Shown here piece by piece: positions 25,955 through 35,556 of a DNA stretch of 64,000 nt (the stretch's first letter is position 1; each line of letters begins with the position of its first letter). The notes below the pieces were generated by a model. It saw nothing but the letters and a program-made list of their open reading frames with translations, was not told the origin of the DNA and made no database searches. Location of the stretch: positions 1-64,000 of IMG/VR virus record IMGVR_UViG_3300044960_000172. One strand, written 5' to 3'. Origin of the DNA: a virus. The translations under genes and the position numbers were made by a program.

Positions 25955-27015
25955 ACTGGAATCTCGTAATTTTTCTCTTTCTTGAGAATAGGCTTTATCC
26001 TCTTTTCACGTAATAATTCTTCCACTATCAAAGCCTGTTTCTCTGGTAGATTGGCTAACTTAGTCTTAAGCTTATGTCGAGATACAAAAGTATCATCTAC
26101 TATGACATCTTCTAAGAATTCCATTCCATCTTTAATATCGTCTACTGTAATGTCAATGTCATTAAAGTTGTAGCAAGAACCGCTCTTCAGTAGCACATAA
26201 TTATTAAGCGATTTATCTAATTCAGTTTCACTTACAATTACATCAAATTCTATGGGTTCAGTTATTCCATTATAGTTTATGGAAATATCAGATGCAATCT
26301 TGGTAAGCTCCCACAGCTTATCCTTGTCTGTAATCGGAGTAGCTTCTGCTAGAGCAGCTAAATTGATTAGATATGCAGCAGGATTAGCTCCATTACCATA
26401 TGTGCCTCTTTTTCCATAATGTGTAACAAAATAGTTAGCAATTTTCTTTAATTGATCTTTATCAATGAGGCCATTGCCAGATAGTTTTTCCAGCTTAATT
26501 TTGTATTCACCTAAAGCATAGTTATTATCAGCAGCTTCTTTAAGGATATTATTAGCAATGGTCTCTCTGTGATCTGCAGGAATATCTCTCCAATGTTCTA
26601 GTAAGTAAGAAGCGGCTTTCTTAGTTTCTGTTTCATTTCTGATTGGAAATAAACGTCTTCTATTACCTTCAAGATCTACTATGTCTAAAGCATACTTCTC
26701 TTTTCTAGCAGGCTTGGTAGTCAGAATCTTAGTAATATCTTCTGCAATTTTAAGTTGCTGTGCATGAGATAGCAGATTTTTCAATATGTATTTTCTTCTC
26801 TCTTCACTAAGTGTATCAAAGTCTTCTACAAACTGGGCAGCAGAAATGGCAGTAGCTGCCTTAGTATGACATGGATATTTCTTGAATTTATCATCTGCAT
26901 ATAGATGGTCAGGAATACCTTCCTCTGGTATACTTACGTCATCAGCCGTTGCATTTTTAACGAATTCGGGAAATTCAAATTCATTCATTAGTCTATACAG
27001 ATAGGCCGTTGTCAT
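25951..27015 (-). CDS. Hypothetical structural-type protein
   Basis: 354 residues, not recognised. Charged and helical, with segments such as FDTLSEERRKYILKNLLSHAQQL and a Lys/Glu-rich C terminus. AAGGAGACGG lies before the ATG. Its start overlaps the start of the plus-strand 27014-28186 gene and its end overlaps the terminase end, so it lies tail-to-tail with one and head-to-head with the other. A virion or head-assembly role is only a guess. Confidence 0.65.
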   Translation of the reverse strand: MTTAYLYRLMNEFEFPEFVKNATADDVSIPEEGIPDHLYADDKFKKYPCHTKAATAISAAQFVEDFDTLSEERRKYILKNLLSHAQQLKIAEDITKILTTKPARKEKYALDIVDLEGNRRRLFPIRNETETKKAASYLLEHWRDIPADHRETIANNILKEAADNNYALGEYKIKLEKLSGNGLIDKDQLKKIANYFVTHYGKRGTYGNGANPAAYLINLAALAEATPITDKDKLWELTKIASDISINYNGITEPIEFDVIVSETELDKSLNNYVLLKSGSCYNFNDIDITVDDIKDGMEFLEDVIVDDTFVSRHKLKTKLANLPEKQALIVEELLREKRIKPILKKEKNYEIPV

Positions 27016-28186
27016 GTGGTTACCGTCTCCTTGTAATTATTTCTTAAGTATCAAGAAACTTGTCCAAAAAATGGTACCGGACAATTATTGTGCTGATTAT
27101 TATCAATGTCAATATTGTAACAAAAAGCTAAAAGCAGAGGAAGAACCATATTTAGATTTTACTTATGCTTTCTGTCCAGACTGTAATGTTTGTATCTCTC
27201 CAATAATAGCCGCTATCCGACGGTTAATTAAGCTAGATCCCTATGGTATTCCTGACCTATCTATATACGAAAGGTTCGTACTTAAGACTGTTAAAAGTAG
27301 TAAGTTGACGGCTTCAGCTTCCGTAAGAAATGTTCTAAGGTTAGGATCTAACTTAATTCAATGGAAAATTAATAAACAATATACTCTTAATAATAAGTCT
27401 AGGTTTCTTAATTCATTAGGTATAACTCATAATATAAGTGATTTAACATTAACTAAATTATTGAATATATTAACTCTTGGAGATCCAGAGTATACTGCAG
27501 TATCCGCTGTTAGAGCTGTCTTTAACACAACTAAAAATACAGAAACATTAATATTACCTTTAGACTTGATACCAGGGGTTCCTGTAGGATTTGCTATATC
27601 TGCTAATTGTGGTGCTGTTATCTCTTTACCTTCTACATTATTCTATAAGAATATGTTTTGTGGTTTAAGCGCTATCTACAATGATTTTAGTGGTAATGAT
27701 ACCATAAACGACTACATTTTTATTGTAGATAATTTAGAACTTTATTTAGATATTATCCGTAAAAGTATAAATCAATATAACTGTATTCCTAAAATTCTAT
27801 TAAATAGAAATTTAGATCATCCAACTACAGATAGAAGTGGAGTTTACAATAGGAATATAAAAGGACTTTATAGAATATATACGTGTGTTCTCAGAAGATT
27901 ACCAAAGGTAATTTGGATATCTCAGTCTACAAAAGTTCAATGGAACATTAGCAAAAGTTCACTATATTTTGATTTAAATGATTACAAAGATACTGTTAAT
28001 GTATTTCTGTATGGTAAAGATTATGTGAATTCTAAATTAGTAGAATTCTTGCTTACTGCTATAGATAAAGCAATGCCTGTATCTGACATTGAGAAAAGCA
28101 AAGATATGGCATCGTATTCAGACTGTATATCCTTGATCAATAAATCAAGACAAGGAGACCTTGAAGATTTTCAGTTTAGACTCTAA
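27014..28186 (+). CDS. Zinc-ribbon protein of unknown function
   Basis: Up to 390 residues; a second ATG at 27071 (MVPDNYCADYY) just ahead of the zinc ribbon is the likelier start, because the first 19 residues cover the divergent gene's leader. A four-cysteine ribbon (CQYC ... CPDC) occupies roughly residues 32-59. A later segment (DYIFIVDNLELYLDII) faintly resembles the start of a Toprim domain, but the acidic motifs are not convincing. No clear ribosome binding site. The final 42 bases overlap the minus-strand gene. Nucleic-acid binding is likely from the ribbon; the rest is unknown. Confidence 0.6.
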   Translation: MWLPSPCNYFLSIKKLVQKMVPDNYCADYYQCQYCNKKLKAEEEPYLDFTYAFCPDCNVCISPIIAAIRRLIKLDPYGIPDLSIYERFVLKTVKSSKLTASASVRNVLRLGSNLIQWKINKQYTLNNKSRFLNSLGITHNISDLTLTKLLNILTLGDPEYTAVSAVRAVFNTTKNTETLILPLDLIPGVPVGFAISANCGAVISLPSTLFYKNMFCGLSAIYNDFSGNDTINDYIFIVDNLELYLDIIRKSINQYNCIPKILLNRNLDHPTTDRSGVYNRNIKGLYRIYTCVLRRLPKVIWISQSTKVQWNISKSSLYFDLNDYKDTVNVFLYGKDYVNSKLVEFLLTAIDKAMPVSDIEKSKDMASYSDCISLINKSRQGDLEDFQFRL

Positions 28187-28741
28187 ATCATCTAAAGAAG
28201 CTGCTGTAAGCTTCTCTTTCCTCTTCTCAAATTCGTTTCTGATAGCATGAACCATGTTCTTCATTCCTACGACTATCCAATTATTTATTTCTGAAGAATC
28301 ATAATTCTTAGGAGATAGGGTTGTAATAAACGGATATAGAGTAAATGGAAATTCCTGTTCATATTTAATACGTTCTTCTATATAAGCCAGAATATTATCC
28401 TCTAAAACGGCTTCCTTCAGGTCTTGAGTTAATAAAGTAGTTTCTACAATAGACCATCCAATAGCCTCTATAGAAGCCATTGGGGTTATTTCTGGAAAGA
28501 CATAACCATAGGTTATAGAATTACATAAGTGTAGGAAATGTTGTAAACGAGACCAGTAATAATTGGTTTCTATGAGACATTTAGCAGCCATGAATTTGTT
28601 ATAAGCTGTTTTAGATTCCCTTCTTGCTTCAAATTCATCTTCTATTACAGTAGGGTCTTCAAATAGTAAATCGTTGTGTCTAATAGCTAATTGGATAGCA
28701 AATTCTCTGTCTATTATTTTTGGCTCTTTTGATTCTGTCAT
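28145..28741 (-). CDS. Hypothetical protein
   Basis: 198 residues, not recognised. Acidic N-terminal half (LLFEDPTVIEDEFEARRES) and a helical C terminus (AIRNEFEKRKEKLTAASLDDLESKL). No membrane segment. It leads the minus-strand group downstream of the baseplate genes and overlaps the tail of the zinc-ribbon gene. Confidence 0.6.
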   Translation of the reverse strand: MTESKEPKIIDREFAIQLAIRHNDLLFEDPTVIEDEFEARRESKTAYNKFMAAKCLIETNYYWSRLQHFLHLCNSITYGYVFPEITPMASIEAIGWSIVETTLLTQDLKEAVLEDNILAYIEERIKYEQEFPFTLYPFITTLSPKNYDSSEINNWIVVGMKNMVHAIRNEFEKRKEKLTAASLDDLESKLKIFKVSLS

Positions 28742-28742
28742 A

Positions 28743-28964
28743 TTATGGTAGCGTAGAATAATCTCTGGCTATATCTTCTTGAACATTATCTGGAAAACTA
28801 TTGATTCTTTTCAGTAAAGCATCATAGTCTACTCTAGTTTCCGATCTACAGCATGTTTTGACTGTAATAGTTGGAAGATTATTAAACACATCTGGATATT
28901 TATCTTTCATGAACTGAGAGCTGGCCATCTTTTTCAGTGCATCATGACTAAAGAAAACGGACAT
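28743..28964 (-). CDS. Small hypothetical protein
   Basis: 73 residues, not recognised. Contains KTCCRSETRVDYDALLKRINSFP; two adjacent cysteines are notable but no full metal site is visible. It is separated by a few bases from its neighbours in a co-directional cluster, which is the main support. Confidence 0.5.
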   Translation of the reverse strand: MSVFFSHDALKKMASSQFMKDKYPDVFNNLPTITVKTCCRSETRVDYDALLKRINSFPDNVQEDIARDYSTLP

Positions 28965-28972
28965 ACCGTTAT

Positions 28973-29419
28973 CTACTCTTCTCCTGTTTCTTTAAGGTTT
29001 ACCACTAATGAAGCTCCAACTTGGATTTTACCAAAGCGGAGTTCTTTAAGCGATATATATTCTAATGTTTTAACATCTATTGCTGTGGAATACTTGTCTT
29101 TGAAGAGTAAATAAATATATCTATTGTCAGCTATTACTAGCTGTAATAAATGTCGTCCTTCTACTATATACTTTAAATCTATCTCAGTGATTTCAAAGTC
29201 TTTGATTATTAATATCAGTGCTGCTAAGACATTTAACTTGTCTGCATTTATTATCTTATCTAAAAGTAGTTTCTCTGTTACTACTATTTTGTAAAATATG
29301 ATTTTTAGTAATTCTTTTCTTGTTAGGTTTAGTTCTATTAGTTTATCTACTATAGCATCTGCAGACTTTATAGTAATAGTATCGTTATCTATTCCATCAG
29401 ATAATAAGGTGAAAGACAT
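28973..29419 (-). CDS. Hypothetical protein
   Basis: 148 residues, not recognised; Ile/Leu/Lys-rich and helical (IVDKLIELNLTRKELLKIIFYKIVV), with a beta-rich end. GAAAGGC precedes the ATG. Part of the tail-block operon. Confidence 0.6.
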   Translation of the reverse strand: MSFTLLSDGIDNDTITIKSADAIVDKLIELNLTRKELLKIIFYKIVVTEKLLLDKIINADKLNVLAALILIIKDFEITEIDLKYIVEGRHLLQLVIADNRYIYLLFKDKYSTAIDVKTLEYISLKELRFGKIQVGASLVVNLKETGEE

Positions 29420-29422
29420 ATT

Positions 29423-29755
29423 TCAGCCTTTCTCTGGACACTTGAATACAAAACGGAAATGATCGACGTGCTTAGTCTGATTAGTTGAAGGAATTACAAG
29501 ATTACCCTCTTCATCTTCGGGTAGTACTTGCGGGTTAGCATCTACTGTAGCCCTGATTCCTCTTCTTTTCAAGTATTGATCTACGAACTCAAAGATATCA
29601 GGTTTGAACAGCTCTGCATTCTCTTTTGTGAGTACGGATAAGATATAATAGGTTCGACCTATCTCTTTCACTACTTCAGGCTCTTCTTCTTTAACCTGAA
29701 ACTTATCTTTATTAAGTACTAGACTCTTATAGCTTCTTTTAGTCAACTCTTTCAT
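29423..29755 (-). CDS. Hypothetical protein
   Basis: 110 residues from ATG at 29755, where CGGAGGG gives a good ribosome binding site; the 18 codons upstream (Cys/Arg-rich) are probably not translated. The sequence (RTYYILSVLTKENAELF; VDHFRFVFKCPEKG) looks like a small mixed alpha/beta domain. Not recognised. Confidence 0.6.
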   Translation of the reverse strand: MKELTKRSYKSLVLNKDKFQVKEEEPEVVKEIGRTYYILSVLTKENAELFKPDIFEFVDQYLKRRGIRATVDANPQVLPEDEEGNLVIPSTNQTKHVDHFRFVFKCPEKG

Positions 29756-29847
29756 AATACCCTCCGGTCGTCGTCGAAGAAACGAAGCCTCTTCGCAGGC
29801 ATTGCACAACTATCAGCCCTGGTCGGAGAAACGTCTAAGAAACGAAA

Positions 29848-30060
29848 TTAGTTATATCTCCAACTATTTAACTGAATAATAAAATCGTTATTAGCTACAT
29901 CTGCTATTTCTATTTTATCTAGAAGCATACTGTAAAATTCTTCTAACTTATCTACTAATGAATTAGTAATTACTTTATGTAACTCTACTAATTCTGGATT
30001 TTCTGCTGCTTCTTTAGGTAGTATAAAGATAAACAGTTTCCCATCAGTCTGTTTGTCCAC
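29848..30060 (-). CDS. Small hypothetical protein, GTG start
   Basis: 70 residues, helical, acidic in the middle. GTG at 30060 preceded by AAAGGA; its first 17 bases overlap the end of the baseplate-like gene. The 92-base gap beyond it (29756-29847) holds two AGAAACGAA repeats and a short CGAAG/CTTCG hairpin. Confidence 0.5.
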   Translation of the reverse strand: MDKQTDGKLFIFILPKEAAENPELVELHKVITNSLVDKLEEFYSMLLDKIEIADVANNDFIIQLNSWRYN

Positions 30061-31486
30061 TTTCTTGTCCTTTATTCTCGATTTTTATAAGAGCAGGTAA
30101 AATAAATGCTGCTTCATACTTCTGAAGCTTCACTTCATTATCTACTTGTTCCTCTTCAAAATCTATAGTTATTCTATCTCCTGTCTTATTTTTAACCTGT
30201 CTGTAGATTTTACTGATAGTTACCTTTGCTTGTATGTTTCTTCTCAATAAATATGCTTCTATATCAGTACTACGGAAACCCATGTCATTGTGTCTGTCTA
30301 AAATAATATCTTCTAAAATATTTAGGATCTCAAATAAATTAGGAAATGTGTTTCCCCCAACGACCATCAATTCAATACTTATCTCAGGGAGTACTATGTT
30401 AGCTAGATATGGCCTAAAAGTATTCATTTTCATATCATTTAATACTTCACAAGATTCCTTTAATATTCCAAGTCCTTGAATTCCATATGTAATTATTCCT
30501 ATAACGTCTTTTGCTTCTATAGCAGATAATCCTGTCTCTATTTCTACTGTAGACATTAAGTCATTTATCAAATAGCTTTCATTTTTAGTAAAGATTTCAT
30601 AGTCCGTTTTTACTGCAGATCCATCTTTCTTTTCAAAGGCATTTATAGCAAATAATGGTTGCTCTGTTGTAAAAACAATCTTTTCTTCTCTTACTAATTG
30701 TTCTATTGGAATAAATATCTCTGTATTTAATACTCGATTTAAGGGTTTGAAAATAACATTAATGCAATCTTTGTCTAAAAGATAAGTAATATTTCTTCGA
30801 GAAAAACTAAAAGAAGAGACTCCATTTAGTAAGCTATATAATTTGGCATCAAATTCTCCTAATTGGAAAGATTCTAAGATTAATTGAATTTTTCTTCCCT
30901 TACTTTGAATTTTTGAAAGTAATCTTTCATTGCAAGAAAGTATAGATAGAACTCCATCTATTGGATACTTCAACTCAAAGGAATCAAATAAAAGGATATT
31001 ATCCTTCTGTTGTGTTATTACACAAGTACCCATAGCTTTAGATACAGAAGAAGAAATTGGTTTGCACTTTTCTGGTGTTATAGATTCAAGAAGCAGCAAT
31101 TCACATTTGTCATTAAATAAAGTTGAATTGTCTGGAATTAGAATATATGGAGATACTTTATTATCAATTAGGAAACACACCGTTATCTTCTTATCACTAC
31201 TTCTTTCTTTAGAATCTACTTTTGCTATCAGATAGTTCAGTATAATTTTATCAATAGGATTATCTAAAGAAATAGATTTCAGATTTAAAATTCTATCCAT
31301 CAGTAGGTCTATAGTACCTATTACAATAGCTTGAGGCGTTAATATGTAACGATCAAAGGCGGGACCTTCTGGCTGTATTTTTATTCCTGCTTCTTCAAAC
31401 AGCTTTCGTAGATTTTGTTTAATGGTTTCTAGATAGTCTTCTCTGAGTTCAGACTTTACAGCAGATAACAATTCTTGGATAAACAT
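30044..31486 (-). CDS. Probable baseplate protein (J/gp6-like)
   Basis: 480 residues. The order of a helical start, then KITVCFLIDNKVSPYILIPDNSTLFND, a VTVxF...ipdGTxF-like pattern, is reminiscent of baseplate wedge proteins of the J/gp6 family. The C-terminal third contains GFRSTDIEAYLLRRNIQAKVTIS and repeated hydrophobic beta segments. It lies in a block of tail genes beside a possible gp25-like small protein, as in contractile phages. No motif is decisive. AAGG before the ATG. Confidence 0.45.
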   Translation of the reverse strand: MFIQELLSAVKSELREDYLETIKQNLRKLFEEAGIKIQPEGPAFDRYILTPQAIVIGTIDLLMDRILNLKSISLDNPIDKIILNYLIAKVDSKERSSDKKITVCFLIDNKVSPYILIPDNSTLFNDKCELLLLESITPEKCKPISSSVSKAMGTCVITQQKDNILLFDSFELKYPIDGVLSILSCNERLLSKIQSKGRKIQLILESFQLGEFDAKLYSLLNGVSSFSFSRRNITYLLDKDCINVIFKPLNRVLNTEIFIPIEQLVREEKIVFTTEQPLFAINAFEKKDGSAVKTDYEIFTKNESYLINDLMSTVEIETGLSAIEAKDVIGIITYGIQGLGILKESCEVLNDMKMNTFRPYLANIVLPEISIELMVVGGNTFPNLFEILNILEDIILDRHNDMGFRSTDIEAYLLRRNIQAKVTISKIYRQVKNKTGDRITIDFEEEQVDNEVKLQKYEAAFILPALIKIENKGQESGQTD

Positions 31487-31504
31487 ACGTGATACCTTAT
31501 TTTA

Positions 31505-31858
31505 TCAGTTAAAAAGTTGTGTTCTGTAAGTAATGTATAAATATTCACCATCAGACATAACAAGCTCAGCTTTTACAAGTAATAGATTATTGTTGATTGT
31601 AAATCCTCGAATTATACTGCCTTGTATTTGCAATCTTTTTAATGATTTATTCCACTTAGTTGTAGCGTAGATGTGTGCATTATATATTATCTTACGTTTC
31701 TTCTCATCATCTCCAAATCTTAGATCTTTGAATAGTACTCTCTTAGTTAAAATTCGATGTAAATATAGATCGAAAAAGATGTTTAGATATTTTTCAATTT
31801 CAACTTTACTATCTATAAGAGAAATACTATTGTTTTTAACTTGAATATCAAACGGCAT
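31505..31858 (-). CDS. Hypothetical small tail protein, possibly gp25-like
   Basis: 117 residues. RVLFKDLRFGDD, followed by a helical segment (NAHIYATTKWNKSLKRLQIQG) and a beta-rich end (LLLVKAELVMSDGEYLYITYRT), vaguely follows the GPW/gp25 layout, a baseplate wedge component. Similarity is weak. Position next to a J/gp6-like gene supports it. Confidence 0.4.
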   Translation of the reverse strand: MPFDIQVKNNSISLIDSKVEIEKYLNIFFDLYLHRILTKRVLFKDLRFGDDEKKRKIIYNAHIYATTKWNKSLKRLQIQGSIIRGFTINNNLLLVKAELVMSDGEYLYITYRTQLFN

Positions 31859-31862
31859 GGTA

Positions 31863-32291
31863 TCATTCGTTATTTGTATTATTACTATTAGTAATTACTA
31901 CCGGATCTCTAGCAGTTGGGTTTATGTTTTCATATGCATAAAAGTAGGTGAAAACCTTATCCCATATTCCATTACCATAAGTGAAATGATAAAACCTCCT
32001 TACTTGATAACTCATCATGATTGGAGGTGTACAATATCGTAAATACAATGCTCTATTAATAGCATTAAAGTAATTGAGCTGCATTAATGCAGACATAGCA
32101 GTACCCGCAGGTACTTGCCTAGAAAGCATTGCCTGAAGATAAATAGACTCAGATTGACTGAAGGCATTATTTAGTCTATTTTTAACCCGACTTTTGTCGT
32201 GCCAATTTACTTTGTTATTAAGATCTGCTATATACCATTCTCCAGGAGCACCTCTTTTTAGGCTTTGTAACATTGGTCGTAGAAATAACAT
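31863..32291 (-). CDS. Hypothetical tail-block protein
   Basis: 142 residues, aromatic-rich (QVRRFYHFTYGNGIWDKVFTYFYAY), with no membrane helix. Strong CTAGGAG before the ATG. It lies between the sigma factor and the possible gp25-like protein. Not recognised. Confidence 0.55.
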   Translation of the reverse strand: MLFLRPMLQSLKRGAPGEWYIADLNNKVNWHDKSRVKNRLNNAFSQSESIYLQAMLSRQVPAGTAMSALMQLNYFNAINRALYLRYCTPPIMMSYQVRRFYHFTYGNGIWDKVFTYFYAYENINPTARDPVVITNSNNTNNE

Positions 32292-32317
32292 TGTTTTTAC
32301 TCCTAGGAGGAAATTGA

Positions 32318-33088
32318 TTATTCTAGTTCTAAATCTATACTAGAACCTGAAGTGGCAGTCTGTGTTAATACTTTAAAATCTTCTCTTATTTTGTTTAATC
32401 TTTGATTCACATTGTTTCTAGATATATTTAAATCCTTAGCAATTTCTGATATAGTCTTTTTAGGTTTTCCGTGCAAACCAAACGTCGATTCTAGTATATA
32501 TTTATCTTTATTATCTTCCAAGGCATCATAATACACATTATAGAGATACTGTAAATCTTTAGCTTTCTTAGCTGCGGGTAAAGAGGCTGAATCTTCTCCA
32601 GTAGCTTCTTCAAAAGAACCCTCATATCCAACTTGCTGCCTTTTACGAATTGTTTCTATTCTTTTAATAGATATTCCTAGATTATCAGCTAATTCTTGAT
32701 CAGATGGTTCTCTCCCAAGACTTTCTCTAAGTCTTTCTGTAGCTTCATTTAAGGCCTTAGATAACATAATAGATTGCTCAGACATATGCAAGACATTCTG
32801 ATGTTTTGACATATATCTCTGCAATCTTTGAAGATTAGTCCATGCAAAGGTAGTAAGACTACCCTTGGTTGGATCATACTTACCTAGAGACTCAAAAAGG
32901 ACTGTTTTAGCCCGTCCCTGAATAAGAGGGTCATTTACATAACTAGCACCTAGATAAGTAGTAATGAATGAATTAATAATAGGTGTAAATTCATTCATTA
33001 ATTTAGTTGATAGCTGCTTGTTTTCTGGGTTTTCATACCACTGTTTCCAAGCTAATTTCAATCTGTCTTCTGTTTTTAACTCAGCCAT
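32318..33088 (-). CDS. Sigma-70 family RNA polymerase sigma factor
   Basis: 256 residues. Region 2: KYDPTKGSLTTFAWTNLQRLQRYMSKHQN, near residues 70-100. Region 3: RLRESLGREPSDQELADNLGISIKRIETIRKRQ. Region 4 helix-turn-helix: TISEIAKDLNISRNNVNQRLNKIR. It lacks the N-terminal region 1.1, as do sporulation-type and phage sigma factors. It presumably directs the phage-encoded (56.6-63.5 kb) or the host RNA polymerase to late promoters. Its start overlaps the hub-like gene by 8 bases, so it is made with tail proteins. Confidence 0.85.
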   Translation of the reverse strand: MAELKTEDRLKLAWKQWYENPENKQLSTKLMNEFTPIINSFITTYLGASYVNDPLIQGRAKTVLFESLGKYDPTKGSLTTFAWTNLQRLQRYMSKHQNVLHMSEQSIMLSKALNEATERLRESLGREPSDQELADNLGISIKRIETIRKRQQVGYEGSFEEATGEDSASLPAAKKAKDLQYLYNVYYDALEDNKDKYILESTFGLHGKPKKTISEIAKDLNISRNNVNQRLNKIREDFKVLTQTATSGSSIDLELE

Positions 33089-34826
33089 AATACAATTGAT
33101 TTGCCATTGTACCGCCTATAAATGAATATTTATACAGAGGATGGCGTCTAACTGTAAAACTAAAGGTGTAACAATTTTCAAATATATTCCTCAAATTCGT
33201 TAGTCTAAAAATAGTTCTAGCCGGTGTATTCTGTCTATTTAAATCTATATCATATCCTACACTATATACATATCCTATAACAGCTGTATCTGTTGCAAAA
33301 GAACCAGGCAAATAATTTGAACCTACTGCTTCTACAGCAATTGTACTACCAGGACAAATATCAAAACGTAATGGTCCCGCTATTTCTAGCTGCCTATGTT
33401 CTGTCAATTTCTTAGCATACAAAAATTTAGCCATTCTATCTAATATTGTCTGCTCTGCTAGTCCCGCTAAAGCTATTTCCCTATTAGTCTGTATCGCAGC
33501 AGGTAAGTTTCTCATAGTAGCTCTATTGAATGATATCATTTGACCTAGATATACAGATGGTACAGAAGACATAGATAAGAAAAATGGAGCTTTCTCTAAA
33601 ACTATTTGTCCTGCTGTTATCTCTGGGGCAGCATAATAGCCACCAATAAATGATTGTAAAGAATTACCTACTTCTAAATTACTTCCAGCTAATGGAGCAT
33701 AATTACCATATAAACCAAATACTTTAACAGGAATCTGTGCTGCACTTGTTTCTACAGTAGAGAAAATTTGGTCTGTTCTTATTGTAAAAGAGACAACCTT
33801 TGAGTATTTAAAAGGTACATACCAGTTACTATCAAACGAGAAACTATCTATAGGAAATTTAACTGGAGCATATACAGGATTATATGGTATAACCCGAGCA
33901 TACCCAGGCAATGGACATATTACGAATTGTAATTCAGGAGATAATTCGTTAACCAATTTAGACCAGATTGTATTTTGTGCTAAAGACGTGATATTCAACA
34001 AATCATTCTTTGTATGGTTCGTAGTCCTACCAGCTAAAGAGTCTGCAATATTAGCAAGTATCCTTTCTGCATCAGGATAATCGGTTCTTGGTCTTAGAGC
34101 AGGGCGTAATTCTGGTCTAGTATATGGAGGTTCTATTACATAAAACTTGTAGATAATTGAATTTAAAGCATTTAAAACATATGGTTGAGCGAAATATGCC
34201 GCGTCTGTCTTTGCTAAAAAAGCCAGCCATCTATAGATTCCATATTCCCACGGATCATCTTTTAGTTCCTTAACTGTTAATAATCCTTGTACTACTTCTA
34301 AAGGAGAAAATCCTCTGGCTCCTCCACCAAGAAAACCCCCAGCTCCTGTTTTGTAGAAAGCTGGAAATGTCAAATGGGCTGGATTATTTGGATGTATAAC
34401 TGAAGAGATGCCAGAAGAGAAGTCCAACTGAGACAACCAATGTACACAAGAGAGACTGGCAAAAACACCCTTCTCTCTTCTTATTACTGTTACTTTAGTT
34501 ACATAACCAGAAAATAGTAAAAAGACTTTAGGATAAGCTAAAGGACTATCTAGTAATAGACCTAAGGTACCCTGAGAACCAAAACCGTAATCTACAGAGG
34601 CTATTACTACTATTGGAATTCTAAATAAATTACCATTAAGTACATGAGCTGTACTAATAAGATAATCGCGCGTTACTCCTAGAGGAGCTTCAATTGTAGC
34701 CTGAGGAATCTGATTTATAGTATAATCACATTGGAAAGATGTTACAGAGAGAGGAGCCCATCCATAATCAGGATGCTGGACAAAAGCAAATAGTCTAACG
34801 CCTAATGCAACATAAGGTACAGGCAT
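33081..34826 (-). CDS. Probable baseplate hub protein
   Basis: 581 residues. Beta-rich throughout with repeated aromatic residues; the N terminus (TSFQCDYTINQIPQATIEAPLG) and the middle (VFLLFSGYVTKVTVIRREKGVFASLSC) follow the layout of gp27/GPD-type baseplate hub proteins. The C-terminal part (CPGSTIAVEAVGSNYLPGS...AVIGYVYSVGYDIDL) looks like the second hub beta domain. Close to the spike and J-like genes. Moderately sure. Confidence 0.5.
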   Translation of the reverse strand: MPVPYVALGVRLFAFVQHPDYGWAPLSVTSFQCDYTINQIPQATIEAPLGVTRDYLISTAHVLNGNLFRIPIVVIASVDYGFGSQGTLGLLLDSPLAYPKVFLLFSGYVTKVTVIRREKGVFASLSCVHWLSQLDFSSGISSVIHPNNPAHLTFPAFYKTGAGGFLGGGARGFSPLEVVQGLLTVKELKDDPWEYGIYRWLAFLAKTDAAYFAQPYVLNALNSIIYKFYVIEPPYTRPELRPALRPRTDYPDAERILANIADSLAGRTTNHTKNDLLNITSLAQNTIWSKLVNELSPELQFVICPLPGYARVIPYNPVYAPVKFPIDSFSFDSNWYVPFKYSKVVSFTIRTDQIFSTVETSAAQIPVKVFGLYGNYAPLAGSNLEVGNSLQSFIGGYYAAPEITAGQIVLEKAPFFLSMSSVPSVYLGQMISFNRATMRNLPAAIQTNREIALAGLAEQTILDRMAKFLYAKKLTEHRQLEIAGPLRFDICPGSTIAVEAVGSNYLPGSFATDTAVIGYVYSVGYDIDLNRQNTPARTIFRLTNLRNIFENCYTFSFTVRRHPLYKYSFIGGTMANQLYYG

Positions 34827-34832
34827 AGTTCT

Positions 34833-35552
34833 TTATGGATAACAATGAAAATGTAATTCAAACTTACCTATTTTATTTTCTGTATCACTGAACTCGAATC
34901 CTACATTTTCTAAAAAACCGATGAGGTACATACTGTCTGTTGCGATGTCCTTTTCTACCATTTGCCCATAAGACTTAGATCTTGGATCATTGTCTTGCTC
35001 TACAGTCACGGTTACATTGCTAATGTCTATTCGACATAAGGCTCCATAATAACTTGCTGCTACTAATGTAGCCAAATTAGATAGCATAGAAAACGGAGTG
35101 GCTTGAATATTTTTAGCCTGTTTTGTAGTTACAAGTTGATTATTTATCCTTCTTGTCGTTTCTTCTTGGATAACTTCGTTTCTCAGAATATATCCAGCAA
35201 TAATACATTTAAATGCAGAAGGTGGGAAGATATAAGTATACATTACTCCGCTTAAAGTAGGACTCGTTTGAATATTATTTACTGTAAGTGCTTTTATAAA
35301 TGAAGGAATAAGACCCGCTTTCTCTAATTGCAGGACAGTAAAAGCACTTTGATCATCAGGAGGGTCTGGATTAACTATACTTAATGTTACTCCTAAATTA
35401 GAAATATTAGGAGTAGAATGGGTCATTGATGTTGGATATTTAGCTGAGGCAAAACCTCCTTCAAATAATGAAGTAAAAGGGTCTTTAGATTTTTTTTCTT
35501 CAGGCGTAGGTTTAATAATCCAACTCTTAGGAGGAACAAAGTTATCTGCCAT
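34833..35552 (-). CDS. Hypothetical tail protein
   Basis: 239 residues, beta-rich (CRIDISNVTVTVEQDNDPRS; MYLIGFLENVGFEF), with a low-complexity N terminus (KSWIIKPTPEEKKSKDPF). No family recognised. It lies seven bases after the hub-like gene in the same operon. Confidence 0.6.
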   Translation of the reverse strand: MADNFVPPKSWIIKPTPEEKKSKDPFTSLFEGGFASAKYPTSMTHSTPNISNLGVTLSIVNPDPPDDQSAFTVLQLEKAGLIPSFIKALTVNNIQTSPTLSGVMYTYIFPPSAFKCIIAGYILRNEVIQEETTRRINNQLVTTKQAKNIQATPFSMLSNLATLVAASYYGALCRIDISNVTVTVEQDNDPRSKSYGQMVEKDIATDSMYLIGFLENVGFEFSDTENKIGKFELHFHCYP

Positions 35553-35556
35553 ACTA

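Noticed and set aside
27014-28186. DNA primase (Toprim)
   Set aside because: The zinc ribbon fits but the Toprim acidic motifs do not; a genuine DnaG-type primase is at 15361-16326.
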